In this document: piece after piece, positions 1 to 7,730 of the stretch
Numbering within the stretch: the stretch's first letter is position 1
How the letters are laid out: every line of letters begins with the position of its first letter
Assembly: GCA_019116185.1 (NCBI GenBank)
Contig: DXCD01000119.1
Coordinates: 1-12,961 of the forward strand
DNA: 12,961 bases
Origin: Candidatus Mediterraneibacter stercorigallinarum
GTDB taxonomy: Bacteria > Bacillota > Clostridia > Lachnospirales > Lachnospiraceae
Direction of reading: 5' to 3'
The notes under the pieces: generated by a model
Told to the model about the DNA's origin: nothing
Seen by the model: the letters and a program-made list of their open reading frames with translations, nothing else
Databases searched by the model: none
Translations under genes and position numbers: made by a program

Positions 1-3000
1 GATACCTCCCTGCTCCACGCCTATGTGCAGGAGGCGGATGGAAGTTATGTGGAAGTAAGCGGCGCTTATGCGGATGGCAAGTATACATACACAGCACCCC
101 ATTTCTCTGTGCAGGTGCTGGCAGAGGCTGCGAAAGCGGCGGAAAATACACAGCGTGTGGAAGTCAATGCTGGAAGCAGCACCACCATTACGGTTCCCGG
201 TGTGGATCTCACAGGTAGTGTTGACGACAGTGCACTTGATACAGGGATCGCCACGGTAGATGTACAGGCAAAAGAGTCTGTAGCTGAGAATAACTGGCAG
301 CTTGTGACTAACGGAGCCGCGGGGATCGTTCCCGGCGAACAGTACCTGATCGTCAGCGGAAACAGCGGTTCCCAGTACGCCCTGACATCCGGCGGCGGAG
401 CTTCTCAGGTCAGCATCTCGGACGGGAAGATCGAGAGCGCGCCCAGTGGCACGGTATTTACACTGGTGCAGAACGGAAATGGCTACAGCCTGCAGGACAG
501 CAATGGAAGGTATCTGTATCCGGCGGCGGAAAGAGGATTTTGGAGTGGTTGGAACTATTCACTTGAGACAAACCAGAATTCCGCACAGGCAGTTACGATT
601 AATGGAAATTCTTCTGTGACGATTTCAAGAAGTGTTTCAGAAGATGGATGGTTTGAAACATATACTACAAATAGTTATGTCAGGTATAGAAATCGAAGCT
701 TCAGTGCGTCCGACTCCTCTTCCAACCTCTACCTCTTCCATAAGGTGGAGACGGAAGCCGGAATTAACACAGAGATCACCATCTCCGGCGTGTCCGAAGG
801 CACAACTTCTGTGACCATTGGTGATACAGAGTATCAGATCGTAGTTACAGACCAGGCGCCTTCAGGGGCTCTGACTGGCAATAACCTGACCGTAGAATAC
901 TGGATCACCAACAGCGGTGTACATGAGCAGGAAAATACAAACTCACCCAGTTCTACGAACATCAGCAGACAGGAGGCTTCCGGTACGGAAGGCGTAGCCA
1001 TTGCAGACCAGGTTCCGGAGACGGCCTACTCCAATTATGACGGCTGGGTAGAACTGCACTTCTGGCAGGCCATGCGCCTGGATTCCCAGAATCACCAGAG
1101 CGGCGACAGCGGGGATGACGAGACAGCAGATGGAACTGCCTTTACCCGGGTGCGCTGGCACAATAATGCATGGCAGTACATGACAGAGGATGGCTTATGG
1201 CATTACTTTATGTCCGGAGACCAGGCGGTAGCTTATTACATGCGGCATACCACCATCACAACAGAGGTCACCACAGCTATGAAAGACTGGGGCTATGCCA
1301 CGGATGGACAGACTCCTGATACCAGCAGCGGCCAGGGCCAGGTGGCCCTTACTGTGGCTGTAGTATATCCGGATAATACAGTCTCTCCGGCTGAAAGGGA
1401 TATGTACGCTCGTTCCACAACCATTTTCAACTACTGGGCAGGTCGTGATATCGGTATCATTGCTCCGCTGAACAACAGCGAGTATGAAGTGTCCAAGATT
1501 ACAGTGACAGATGGTGCAAGGGATAGAAACACGAACTCGAATACATGGAATGCAAGTGATTCGATCAACTGGGAAAAGACACAGACAGATTCCGGAAGCT
1601 ACTGGTATGACGAGACGGAAGTCTGGAATAAGGATATGGGAACGGAGCCGATGGTAAACGGCAAGGCTTCCAATATTGTCTTTACCGGAAAGAACACAGC
1701 CAAGCTGGTCCTGATCTACCTGGAGCCGGTACAGAATGACAACAACCTGACTGTCAACTGGGTGGACGACAGCAACAGCGGCGCCCTGATCAATACCATG
1801 CCGGTGGTTGTAAGATATGAAGGATCCAATGAGATCAACTTCTTCAACGGACTGAAGCAGGATTCAGACGTGCCCCAGACAGGCGGATCCTTTACGCTGG
1901 ATGATGATGCCTATATCACCAACAGTTCCGGTGTAAATCAGACCTTTAATAAAGACATCACGGTTATGGATGTAGATCCTCAGTACCGGAGCGGATTGTA
2001 CCAGTACTCGGGAGCGGATCTTTCCGAGGACGGCAAGACTCTGACCCTGCACTATACCCTGAACGCGGAAGCGCTGAACGTAAGATATATCGTAGACTTC
2101 GGCCTGCCGGTACAGGTTCCGGTCAGCGACCTGGTAGACAATGCAGATCAGGTACAGAGTGTGACGTCAAGCTCGGACAAGATTTCTTACGATGGCAGCA
2201 CAAAGACTATCACCTACACACCGTCCGAGATCCTGACAGGAATCGATGCGGTTACGGTGCGGGTAAATTACAGCGGTAACACTCAGCGGTTCAGCGTAGG
2301 ATTTGTTCCGGCTACCAACGTATATTATGAGGAGGGCTTTGCAAACTACTCCGATGGATGGACCGGCTATTCCAAGGGCAGCGGCACACAGCAGACCGCG
2401 GCGCCAGGGGCGGAGAACGCCAACCAGTACGGGTATGATGCGAAGTACGCGGATGAGTCTAATGGCGCCAGCAACGGCACCCAGGCGGTAAGCAGCGCTT
2501 ACGGTGATTCCGCGGAGCTTACATTTACCGGAACGGGCATCGACATTTACACAAACAGCACGCAGGATTCCGGACGCCTGTTTGCTACCGTGACCAATGA
2601 CGCAGGCAGCATTGTAAAAGTTGTCCAGGTAGAGACCGCGCTGAAAGACGGTACCACAGGTGCTACAGAGGGACAGGCAGTGAATGGATACAACGTGCCG
2701 GTGATCAGCCTGGATCTTGGAACAAGAGACAGTTATACTGTAAAACTGACCCACATGAAGACGACGGCTGAGGATGAGAGCGATACAGTCAGCATCGACG
2801 GATACCGTGTCTACGGCACCCTGGAGGGCGACAGGCCGGCTTATGCATCGGACGGAGAAGCAAATCCCACTTATGTGGAACTTCGTGATCAGGTGCTGGC
2901 GGCGCTGAAGGTTGAACCATCTGAAAGTCAGTATGCGGAACAGATTGCCAAGAATACTCTTTCCCAGATATACTCCACAGCAGGATCAACTGCAGGCGCA

Positions 3001-3762
3001 GTCGTTCTTTCCTCTTCTTATAAGGATGGAGATGTCCAGGATCTGCTGGACAATGGCCCGAAGAATGAGCTGTACTTAAGAGCCGGCGAAAGCGTTGTGT
3101 TCAAGGTGGATGGCAGTGCGCAGGTTGGCTTGAAAGCATTGAACGCAGATGTAAACTACACTGTGAATGACAATGAAGCAGAGCTGACTTCCAGTACGGA
3201 TATGTATTATAAAGTAAAAGGCAGCAGCGTGACTATTACGAATAACAGCGGCGGTATCCTTGCTATCACCAAGGTGAAAGTGCTTGGCGGTGCCGGTACA
3301 TTTGCAGCCCTTACCGAGGCGGATCTGATGCCGGCTCTTATGAGCCTCGGCTTTACTGCAGAGGAAACACCGGACACTCCGGAAGCTGCAAAAGCCGATG
3401 CCACAGCCAACATCATCCTGACCGACGCTGCCGGAAGCGAGCTTGCTTCCACAGCCCTGACGGCAAACGGCACGGCAGGCAAGACACATACCTTCACAGC
3501 AGCCGACATTCAGGCGGCAGCCGAGGGCATTTTGCCGGAAGGCTATGAACTGACCGGGGAAGCTTCCGATGTGGAAGTGGCATACGGTGAATCCGAGACC
3601 GTGGAACTCCAAGCGGAGAAAGCGGAGGAGGAAGCGCCGGATGAGGATACTGACGACAACGGCGGCAGCTTCTTTGAGAAAATCGGAAACGCCGTGAAGA
3701 ATGCCTGGAATACAGTGGTGGACGCCGTGACAGGATTCTTTGGTTCCCTGTTCAGAGGATAA
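1..3762 (+). CDS. Giant secreted/surface adhesin-like protein, 5' end outside the window
   Basis: The reading frame is open from base 1 (D-T-S-L-L-H-A-Y...), so this is the C-terminal 1253 residues of a larger protein and the GTG at 25 is not its start. Nearly all of it is beta-rich, Thr/Ser/Asn/Gly-rich sequence with hardly any cysteine, as in secreted cell-surface proteins. Modules in order: a 'HFSVQVLAEA' Ig-like end (to about nt 150); a module with 'GEQYLIV' and 'YALTS' (nt 289-750); a short Big-like strand segment (760-850); a unique Trp/Tyr-rich central region (880-1730); linker beta repeats (1735-2310); a 'VYYEE' module with an 'FTGTGIDIY' motif resembling galactose-binding jelly rolls (2320-2820); a helical linker; a 'GPKNELYLRAGESVVFKV' beta module (3055-3290); an acidic Glu/Asp linker; and an aromatic amphipathic tail (about 3655-3759). 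No LPXTG motif or C-terminal membrane span follows. Three consecutive in-frame TAA codons end the gene. It is a paralog of the protein at 7731-11867. The ligand is unknown. Confidence 0.88.
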   Translation, partial: DTSLLHAYVQEADGSYVEVSGAYADGKYTYTAPHFSVQVLAEAAKAAENTQRVEVNAGSSTTITVPGVDLTGSVDDSALDTGIATVDVQAKESVAENNWQLVTNGAAGIVPGEQYLIVSGNSGSQYALTSGGGASQVSISDGKIESAPSGTVFTLVQNGNGYSLQDSNGRYLYPAAERGFWSGWNYSLETNQNSAQAVTINGNSSVTISRSVSEDGWFETYTTNSYVRYRNRSFSASDSSSNLYLFHKVETEAGINTEITISGVSEGTTSVTIGDTEYQIVVTDQAPSGALTGNNLTVEYWITNSGVHEQENTNSPSSTNISRQEASGTEGVAIADQVPETAYSNYDGWVELHFWQAMRLDSQNHQSGDSGDDETADGTAFTRVRWHNNAWQYMTEDGLWHYFMSGDQAVAYYMRHTTITTEVTTAMKDWGYATDGQTPDTSSGQGQVALTVAVVYPDNTVSPAERDMYARSTTIFNYWAGRDIGIIAPLNNSEYEVSKITVTDGARDRNTNSNTWNASDSINWEKTQTDSGSYWYDETEVWNKDMGTEPMVNGKASNIVFTGKNTAKLVLIYLEPVQNDNNLTVNWVDDSNSGALINTMPVVVRYEGSNEINFFNGLKQDSDVPQTGGSFTLDDDAYITNSSGVNQTFNKDITVMDVDPQYRSGLYQYSGADLSEDGKTLTLHYTLNAEALNVRYIVDFGLPVQVPVSDLVDNADQVQSVTSSSDKISYDGSTKTITYTPSEILTGIDAVTVRVNYSGNTQRFSVGFVPATNVYYEEGFANYSDGWTGYSKGSGTQQTAAPGAENANQYGYDAKYADESNGASNGTQAVSSAYGDSAELTFTGTGIDIYTNSTQDSGRLFATVTNDAGSIVKVVQVETALKDGTTGATEGQAVNGYNVPVISLDLGTRDSYTVKLTHMKTTAEDESDTVSIDGYRVYGTLEGDRPAYASDGEANPTYVELRDQVLAALKVEPSESQYAEQIAKNTLSQIYSTAGSTAGAVVLSSSYKDGDVQDLLDNGPKNELYLRAGESVVFKVDGSAQVGLKALNADVNYTVNDNEAELTSSTDMYYKVKGSSVTITNNSGGILAITKVKVLGGAGTFAALTEADLMPALMSLGFTAEETPDTPEAAKADATANIILTDAAGSELASTALTANGTAGKTHTFTAADIQAAAEGILPEGYELTGEASDVEVAYGESETVELQAEKAEEEAPDEDTDDNGGSFFEKIGNAVKNAWNTVVDAVTGFFGSLFRG
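289..750 (+). repeat. Paralogous 'YLIV...ALT' module, copy 1
   Basis: This coding block encodes a domain that begins 'NNWQLV', continues through 'GEQYLIVSGNSGSQYALTS', and ends near 'LYLFHK'. The same order of motifs occurs in the second adhesin at 8100-8520 ('YEQVDRV', 'GEEYLIV', 'YYALTANG', ending 'FTFYQK'). The similarity is at protein level and I see no long identical DNA runs. The pattern resembles beta-trefoil-like or ricin-like binding modules, but that fold assignment is only a guess. GC content falls sharply in its second half. Confidence 0.65.
2305..3300 (+). repeat. Paralogous C-terminal module pair, copy 1
   Basis: This block starts near 'FVPATNVYYEE'. It contains 'FTGTGIDIY', 'DGYRVYG', a helical 'YVELRDQVLAALKVE' stretch, 'GPKNELYLRAG', 'LTSSTDMYYKV' and 'ITKVKV'. 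The adhesin at 7731-11867 carries the same motifs in the same order at 10600-11640 ('VIPATTVYYED', 'FKGTGFDLI', 'DGIRIYN', 'ITELRNILLDAE', 'GPNNEVYLKPG', 'LTSASDMYYDI', 'LTNLKV'). The conserved order over about 330 residues shows common descent of the C-terminal halves. The first part resembles galactose-binding or carbohydrate-binding jelly rolls through its F-x-G-T-G-x-D motif. Confidence 0.8.
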
Positions 3763-3810
3763 TAATAAGATCTGTCCGGCGAATAGCCGGGAGATAACAG
3801 AATACTGACC

Positions 3811-3839
3811 TTGTGCCTCCCTTTCGGATGTAGTAAAAT
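3811..3839 (+). promoter_or_regulatory. Possible promoter for the AAA-ATPase-like gene, inside the hairpin
   Basis: TTGTGC (3811-3816) and TAAAAT (3834-3839) are separated by 17 nt, a standard sigma-A spacing. The -10 element matches 5 of 6 consensus bases; the -35 element is weak. Transcription would begin around 3846, after the left arm of the hairpin, so transcripts from here could not form that hairpin. The call rests on two short motifs only. Confidence 0.3.
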
Positions 3840-3868
3840 GAAACTACATTCGGAAGGGAGGCTTTTCT
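3815..3868 (+). terminator. 20-bp hairpin plus TTTTCT: terminator that also masks the next gene's ribosome binding site
   Basis: The left arm (3815-3834) and right arm (3843-3862) pair along all 20 positions with only two G-U wobbles, around an 8-nt AAAATGAA loop. TTTTCT follows directly, as expected of an intrinsic terminator for the upstream adhesin transcript. The right arm contains AAGGGAGG (3854-3861), the only good ribosome binding site for the ATG at 3869, spaced 7 nt from it. Read-through RNA would therefore have this site locked in a long stem. A smaller GC hairpin, CCGGC-GAATA-GCCGG (3776-3790), lies upstream. Confidence 0.75.
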
Positions 3869-5461
3869 ATGGGAATCTACTTAAATCCGGGCAATGAAGC
3901 GTTTCAGGAGTCTGTAAATTCCAAAATTTATGTAGATAAGACAGGGCTTTTAGCGTTTACAAATAGTGTGATCGAGACAGAGGATAAATTTATCTGTGTC
4001 AGCCGTCCGCGCCGCTTCGGAAAGTCCATGGCTGTGAAGATGCTGGCGGCTTATTATGACAGAACCTGTGATTCGCATGCTCTGTTTGACGGACTCAAAA
4101 TTGCTGAAACAGAAGAATATGAGAAGCGCATGAATCATTCGGATGTTATTTGCCTGGATATTTCCTGGTTCCGGGTAAATGCTGGAAAGGCGGAACTGGT
4201 GGTTCCGATGCTTCAGGATGCTGTGATCCGGGAAGTGCGTGAAAGATATCCGGACTGCATCGCTCCAGATGAAAAGTCCCTGCCGGTTGCTCTTGCGGAA
4301 GTAAACGAACAGACAGGCGCCCGGTTTGTCATTATCATAGATGAGTGGGACTGCTTGTTCCGTGAAGATAAAATGGATAAGAAATCACAGGAAAATTATA
4401 TAGAATTGCTTCGGGGCTTGTTTAAAGGAGGACCGGCACAGCGCTTTATCAGTCTTGCCTATCTTACCGGTATTCTTCCGATCAAAAAATACGGCACGCA
4501 GTCGGCATTAAACAATTTCAAGGAATATACCATGGTAAGGCCTAAAGTGCTCGCTGAGTATGTGGGATTTACAGAGCCGGAAGTACAGAAGCTGTGTGAA
4601 AGGTACGGGATGGACTTTGAGGAGACCAGGCGGTGGTATGACGGATACTGCTTCAGCGGCGTCTCGTCTGTGTACAGCCCCAATTCCGTGGTAGAAGCGA
4701 TGAACAATAGGGAATTTGGCAATTACTGGACGGAGACAGAGACATACGAAGACCTGAAAACTTATATAGAAATGGATTTTGACGGGCTGAAGAGAAGTAT
4801 CCTCACGATGCTCGGAGGCGGAAAATGCAGAGTCAATACGCGCCGTTTCCAGAATGATCTGACAGAGATCAACAGCAGAGATGACGTCCTGACACTGCTG
4901 GTACATCTGGGATATCTTGCCTATGATCCTGAGAAAGCAGAGGTATTTATACCCAATCAGGAAGTGGCGGATGAATTTGAAAATGCCATCGAGGATGGGA
5001 ACTGGGCGGAAATTGCCGCAACGCTTCATGATTCGGAAGAGCTTCTGCAGGCAACACTGGCTGGGGACGCGGAAACGGTAGCGCAAAAAATTGATGAAGC
5101 CCACATAGCCAATGCGTCTGTCCTTGCTTATCACAATGAACTTTCCCTGAGTTGTGTGATTACGATCGCATATTACAGCGCAAGAAGACATTATCAGCTG
5201 ATACGGGAATTTCCATCCGGAAAAGGATTCACGGATATTGCGTTTATTCCGCACCGGCATTCGGATTATCCGGCAATGCTTGTAGAATTGAAATGGGATC
5301 AGGATGCTGATGGAGCAATCGCCCAGATAAAGGAACGAAAATATACAGGAGCATTGAAAGAGTATGCAAAGACAGGGAGACTGCTGATGGTGGGAATAAG
5401 TTATGACAAGAAGGATAAAGTACACCATTGTGTGATAAAAAGGAGTGAACAAATCAGCTAA
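3869..5461 (+). CDS. AAA-ATPase-like protein with C-terminal PD-(D/E)XK nuclease-like domain
   Basis: The 530-residue protein matches the AAA-ATPase_like plus PDDEXK_9 architecture (the old DUF1703 group). The N-terminus has the family's 'IYVDKTGLL' segment, then a Walker A-like 'RPRRFGKS' (residues 46-53) and a Walker B 'FVIIIDEWD' with D158 and E159. The C-terminal part has D456 in 'FTDIAF' and E473-L-K475 in 'LVELKWD', followed by a 'QIKERKY' helix, which fits a PD-(D/E)XK active site. The length is usual for the family and no frame damage is seen. The family is very common and often multicopy in gut anaerobes. Its biological role is not established; proposals include mobile-element or defence-like functions. 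The ATG at 3869 is fixed by AAGGGAGG 7 nt upstream, which lies inside a hairpin. It converges on the recombinase gene across a 106-nt AT-rich gap with no clear terminator. Confidence 0.92.
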   Translation: MGIYLNPGNEAFQESVNSKIYVDKTGLLAFTNSVIETEDKFICVSRPRRFGKSMAVKMLAAYYDRTCDSHALFDGLKIAETEEYEKRMNHSDVICLDISWFRVNAGKAELVVPMLQDAVIREVRERYPDCIAPDEKSLPVALAEVNEQTGARFVIIIDEWDCLFREDKMDKKSQENYIELLRGLFKGGPAQRFISLAYLTGILPIKKYGTQSALNNFKEYTMVRPKVLAEYVGFTEPEVQKLCERYGMDFEETRRWYDGYCFSGVSSVYSPNSVVEAMNNREFGNYWTETETYEDLKTYIEMDFDGLKRSILTMLGGGKCRVNTRRFQNDLTEINSRDDVLTLLVHLGYLAYDPEKAEVFIPNQEVADEFENAIEDGNWAEIAATLHDSEELLQATLAGDAETVAQKIDEAHIANASVLAYHNELSLSCVITIAYYSARRHYQLIREFPSGKGFTDIAFIPHRHSDYPAMLVELKWDQDADGAIAQIKERKYTGALKEYAKTGRLLMVGISYDKKDKVHHCVIKRSEQIS

Positions 5462-5567
5462 ATTTCGATTTATTTGCTCTTGGAACAGTATATAAATTCA
5501 AAAAAAGCGCACAAAAACCACATATTATTGGTGAAAATGAATATATATACAAATTAATGAATAAAAA

Positions 5568-6563
5568 TTAACAGATGTATTTTCGATGCGAGAGTTTTAC
5601 GTTCGTCTCATTTACAAGCGCGTAGTGCAGCGTTGTATTGATCTGGGTATGCCCCAGCAGCTTCTGAAGCTGTTCAATGGGCATGCCCTTTTCGATTGCC
5701 ATAGTAGCCATAGTCCGGCGGAATTTATGAGGATGTACGTGCCTTACCCGGGAGGCGGTTCCCAGCCGTGTGAGAAAACGTTCTACACCGGAAACAGAAA
5801 GGCGTTGCCAGGGTGTATGCAGGCTGACAAAAAGGGCCGGATTTTCATCACGGCGGGTTGCCAGATACTGCTGAAGATGGACTTTGGTCTTGGCGTCAAA
5901 ATAGACGCGGCGTTCCTTATCTCCTTTCCCCAGAACGATGCATTCTCTTTCGGTAAAATTGATATCAGAACGGTTGAGATTTACCAATTCGCCTACCCGG
6001 ACTCCGGTGGAAATCAGAAGATCTATCATGGCGAGATCCCGGGGATGCCCGCACCGATCCCGCAGACATTCCAGATTTTCATCGGTAAGAGTTTCCTTTA
6101 CCAGCTGAGTTGTCTTGACTTTATGGATCCGGCGGACGGGACTCTTCATAATATAGTCCTCATCCTCCAGCCAGGAAAAGAAAGAAGACATGATACGCCG
6201 GATATTGTCAACTGTGACTTTGCTAGATTGATGGATTTCCTGATAACGCGCCAGGTAAAAACGAATATCATCGGTTTCTATTTCACAGATTTTTTTCTGA
6301 ATAAAATTGATCATATTGAGCAGGGTGGCGGAGTAATACTTAATGGTGTTTTCTGAGCAGCCCTCAATTTTTTTCGCGGCCAGAAAAAGATTCAGCAGCC
6401 GTGCATTGGCATGCTGGTCCTGGTCGGAAATCTGCTCTGAATAATCAGGAATATTAAATTGACGGAACACTCGCTGCAGGGTTCTTTCCAGCTGTTTAGC
6501 TTGAGCGGCGGTCAGGTGGCCGTTCATCTGCTGGCAGATTTCATAAATTAATGTAGCTTTCAT
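5568..6563 (-). CDS. Tyrosine recombinase/integrase (XerC/XerD-like)
   Basis: The 331-residue protein has the usual two-part layout. A SAM-like N-terminal DNA-binding domain covers about residues 50-145 ('TIKYYSATLLNMINFIQKK') and a catalytic domain covers about 155-325. All catalytic residues are visible: R189 in 'TGVRVGEL', K213 in 'GKGDKER', H279 and R282 in 'HPHKFRRT', H305 in 'LLGH' and nucleophile Y314 in 'TTLHYA'. The residue after R282 is Arg, where Xer proteins usually have His. The start has a strong AGAGGAGG site 6 nt upstream on the minus strand. It performs site-specific strand exchange through a covalent phosphotyrosyl intermediate. It could be a mobile-element integrase or a DNA-inversion recombinase of phase-variable surface loci. 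I found no matching inverted repeats, excisionase or phage genes beside it, so its target is unknown. It stands alone on the minus strand. Confidence 0.93.
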   Translation of the reverse strand: MKATLIYEICQQMNGHLTAAQAKQLERTLQRVFRQFNIPDYSEQISDQDQHANARLLNLFLAAKKIEGCSENTIKYYSATLLNMINFIQKKICEIETDDIRFYLARYQEIHQSSKVTVDNIRRIMSSFFSWLEDEDYIMKSPVRRIHKVKTTQLVKETLTDENLECLRDRCGHPRDLAMIDLLISTGVRVGELVNLNRSDINFTERECIVLGKGDKERRVYFDAKTKVHLQQYLATRRDENPALFVSLHTPWQRLSVSGVERFLTRLGTASRVRHVHPHKFRRTMATMAIEKGMPIEQLQKLLGHTQINTTLHYALVNETNVKLSHRKYIC

Positions 6564-6735
6564 GTAATACCTCCTCTAAATCTTTAAACTGTATAATTAC
6601 CCATATTAACCTTACTTCAAATCATCCGAATTGGACAGTAAAACATAAAAATAGTGAAATCAGCCTGAGCGCCCAGACACAAAATAAAAAATAGGATAAT
6701 TTCTAATACTTTTGTATGAGGCAGTAAAATTCTCA

Positions 6736-6746
6736 AGTGGTATAAT
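6736..6746 (+). promoter_or_regulatory. Likely extended -10 promoter of the adhesin-peptide operon
   Basis: AGTGGTATAAT contains a perfect TATAAT (6741-6746) preceded by TGG, an extended -10 (TGnTATAAT). No good -35 lies 16-18 nt upstream, which extended -10 promoters tolerate. The 5' leader would be about 95 nt before the first start codon at 6847. A second perfect TATAAT lies at 6592-6597 but lacks both TGn and a -35. Promoter strength and regulation cannot be judged. Confidence 0.45.
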
Positions 6747-6846
6747 TATTAAGATTCCAAAAACATGCAGCAGCCAGGAAGCGGATCCAGGTAAATTTGG
6801 ATTTAGCGGACATCTGTACGGCGGCAGCGCATAAGGGGTAAACAAA

Positions 6847-7707
6847 ATGAAAAGTGAAAAAAAACATAAAAAAAAGAAAAGAAAGATTCTTCTTATATGT
6901 TTGATCCTGCTGGCAGTATTTATCGCGGCAGTTATATTAACTCCCGCATCGGAAGAAAAGGGGGAAACAGTACAAAAAGGGCAGTCAGATATGCCGGAAG
7001 AAAAAGCAGTCAATACATCTTCCGCAGGGGGAGCAGGCGCGGCGGATGCCGCCGGGAACGGCAGCGGTACAGACGTATATCATCTGCCTGGCTATATCAA
7101 CGGAACGGAGCCGGATGGAGAGCCCATTGTCTGCGGCGTTTCCCTTCCTTTTCAGGTGGCTGATACGCCTATTTTAATAGAAGGAATCGGCCAGTACACA
7201 GGTCCATTTGTGGAAGACGGGACAGATGAGCCGGTAGCGAATGTGCTGGCTGCCGTTGTAAAAAACAATTCAGATACAGATGTGGAGTACGCGGAGATCC
7301 GCTTTCTCACCGGCGACGGCAGCGAAGCGGAGTTTCATATTTCCGCGCTGCCGGCGGGAGAGTCAGCATTGGTTCTGGAACAGAACCGGAGAGCTTTTCA
7401 GGCGGAGGATACGCTGACATTTGCGGACAAGCTGTACGCCAGGGCGGAGGAAATGCCGCTGATGGAAGACCAGGTTTCTGTTACTGCGGCGGAAGGGACT
7501 CTTACCCTTAAGAATCTGACAGATACCCCCCTGGGAACTGTGTCTGTGAGATACAAAAACAGACTGAGTGAGGACTGCTATCTGGGAGGAATTGCTTACA
7601 GCTGTACCTTTGAAAATGTGGGGGCCGGCGAAAGCAGAGAGGTTCAAACGAAACATTTTTCAGCGGACAACAGTACGGTTCTTATGGTGAAAGCCATTCA
7701 AGAATAA
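6847..7707 (+). CDS. Single-pass membrane-anchored protein with exported beta domain, partner of the adhesin
   Basis: This 286-residue protein opens with a very basic cytoplasmic segment (lysine-rich, residues 2-13) followed by a hydrophobic span (about 14-32). There is no lipobox cysteine after the span, so it is a signal anchor rather than a lipoprotein. A flexible Gly/Ala/Ser/Glu linker runs to about residue 75. A beta-rich outer domain follows, with 'GIGQYTGPFVEDGTDEPV' and 'NNSDTDVEYAEIRF', suggesting a FxLYD-like or Ig-like fold. It has cysteines at 96, 244 and 253; the last two are close enough to pair outside the cell. The ribosome binding site is AAGGGG, 8 nt before ATG. It is the first gene of the operon, 23 nt before the VWA adhesin, which suggests it helps export, anchoring or assembly of that adhesin. 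I do not recognise a named family, so function is unassigned. Confidence 0.85.
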   Translation: MKSEKKHKKKKRKILLICLILLAVFIAAVILTPASEEKGETVQKGQSDMPEEKAVNTSSAGGAGAADAAGNGSGTDVYHLPGYINGTEPDGEPIVCGVSLPFQVADTPILIEGIGQYTGPFVEDGTDEPVANVLAAVVKNNSDTDVEYAEIRFLTGDGSEAEFHISALPAGESALVLEQNRRAFQAEDTLTFADKLYARAEEMPLMEDQVSVTAAEGTLTLKNLTDTPLGTVSVRYKNRLSEDCYLGGIAYSCTFENVGAGESREVQTKHFSADNSTVLMVKAIQE

Positions 7708-7730
7708 AAAATAAACAGGAGGAGCAAAGA

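Noticed and set aside
2167..2754. 195-codon minus-strand frame inside adhesin 1
   Set aside because: It is a shadow of the beta-rich coding sequence, with no start signal and no family features.
5462..5567. Terminator between the convergent ATPase and recombinase genes
   Set aside because: The gap is AT-rich, but the best stem (ACCA/TGGT around 5518-5533) is too weak to call.
5586..6356. 256-codon open frame on the plus strand
   Set aside because: It is antisense to the recombinase, whose catalytic motifs are all intact; the plus-strand product has no recognisable domain.
6564..6846. Possible invertible promoter next to the recombinase
   Set aside because: I saw only short direct repeats (GTATAATTA at 6591 and 6740, CAGTAAAA at 6636 and 6722) and no inverted repeats pairing the two sides of a promoter or the two flanks of the recombinase.
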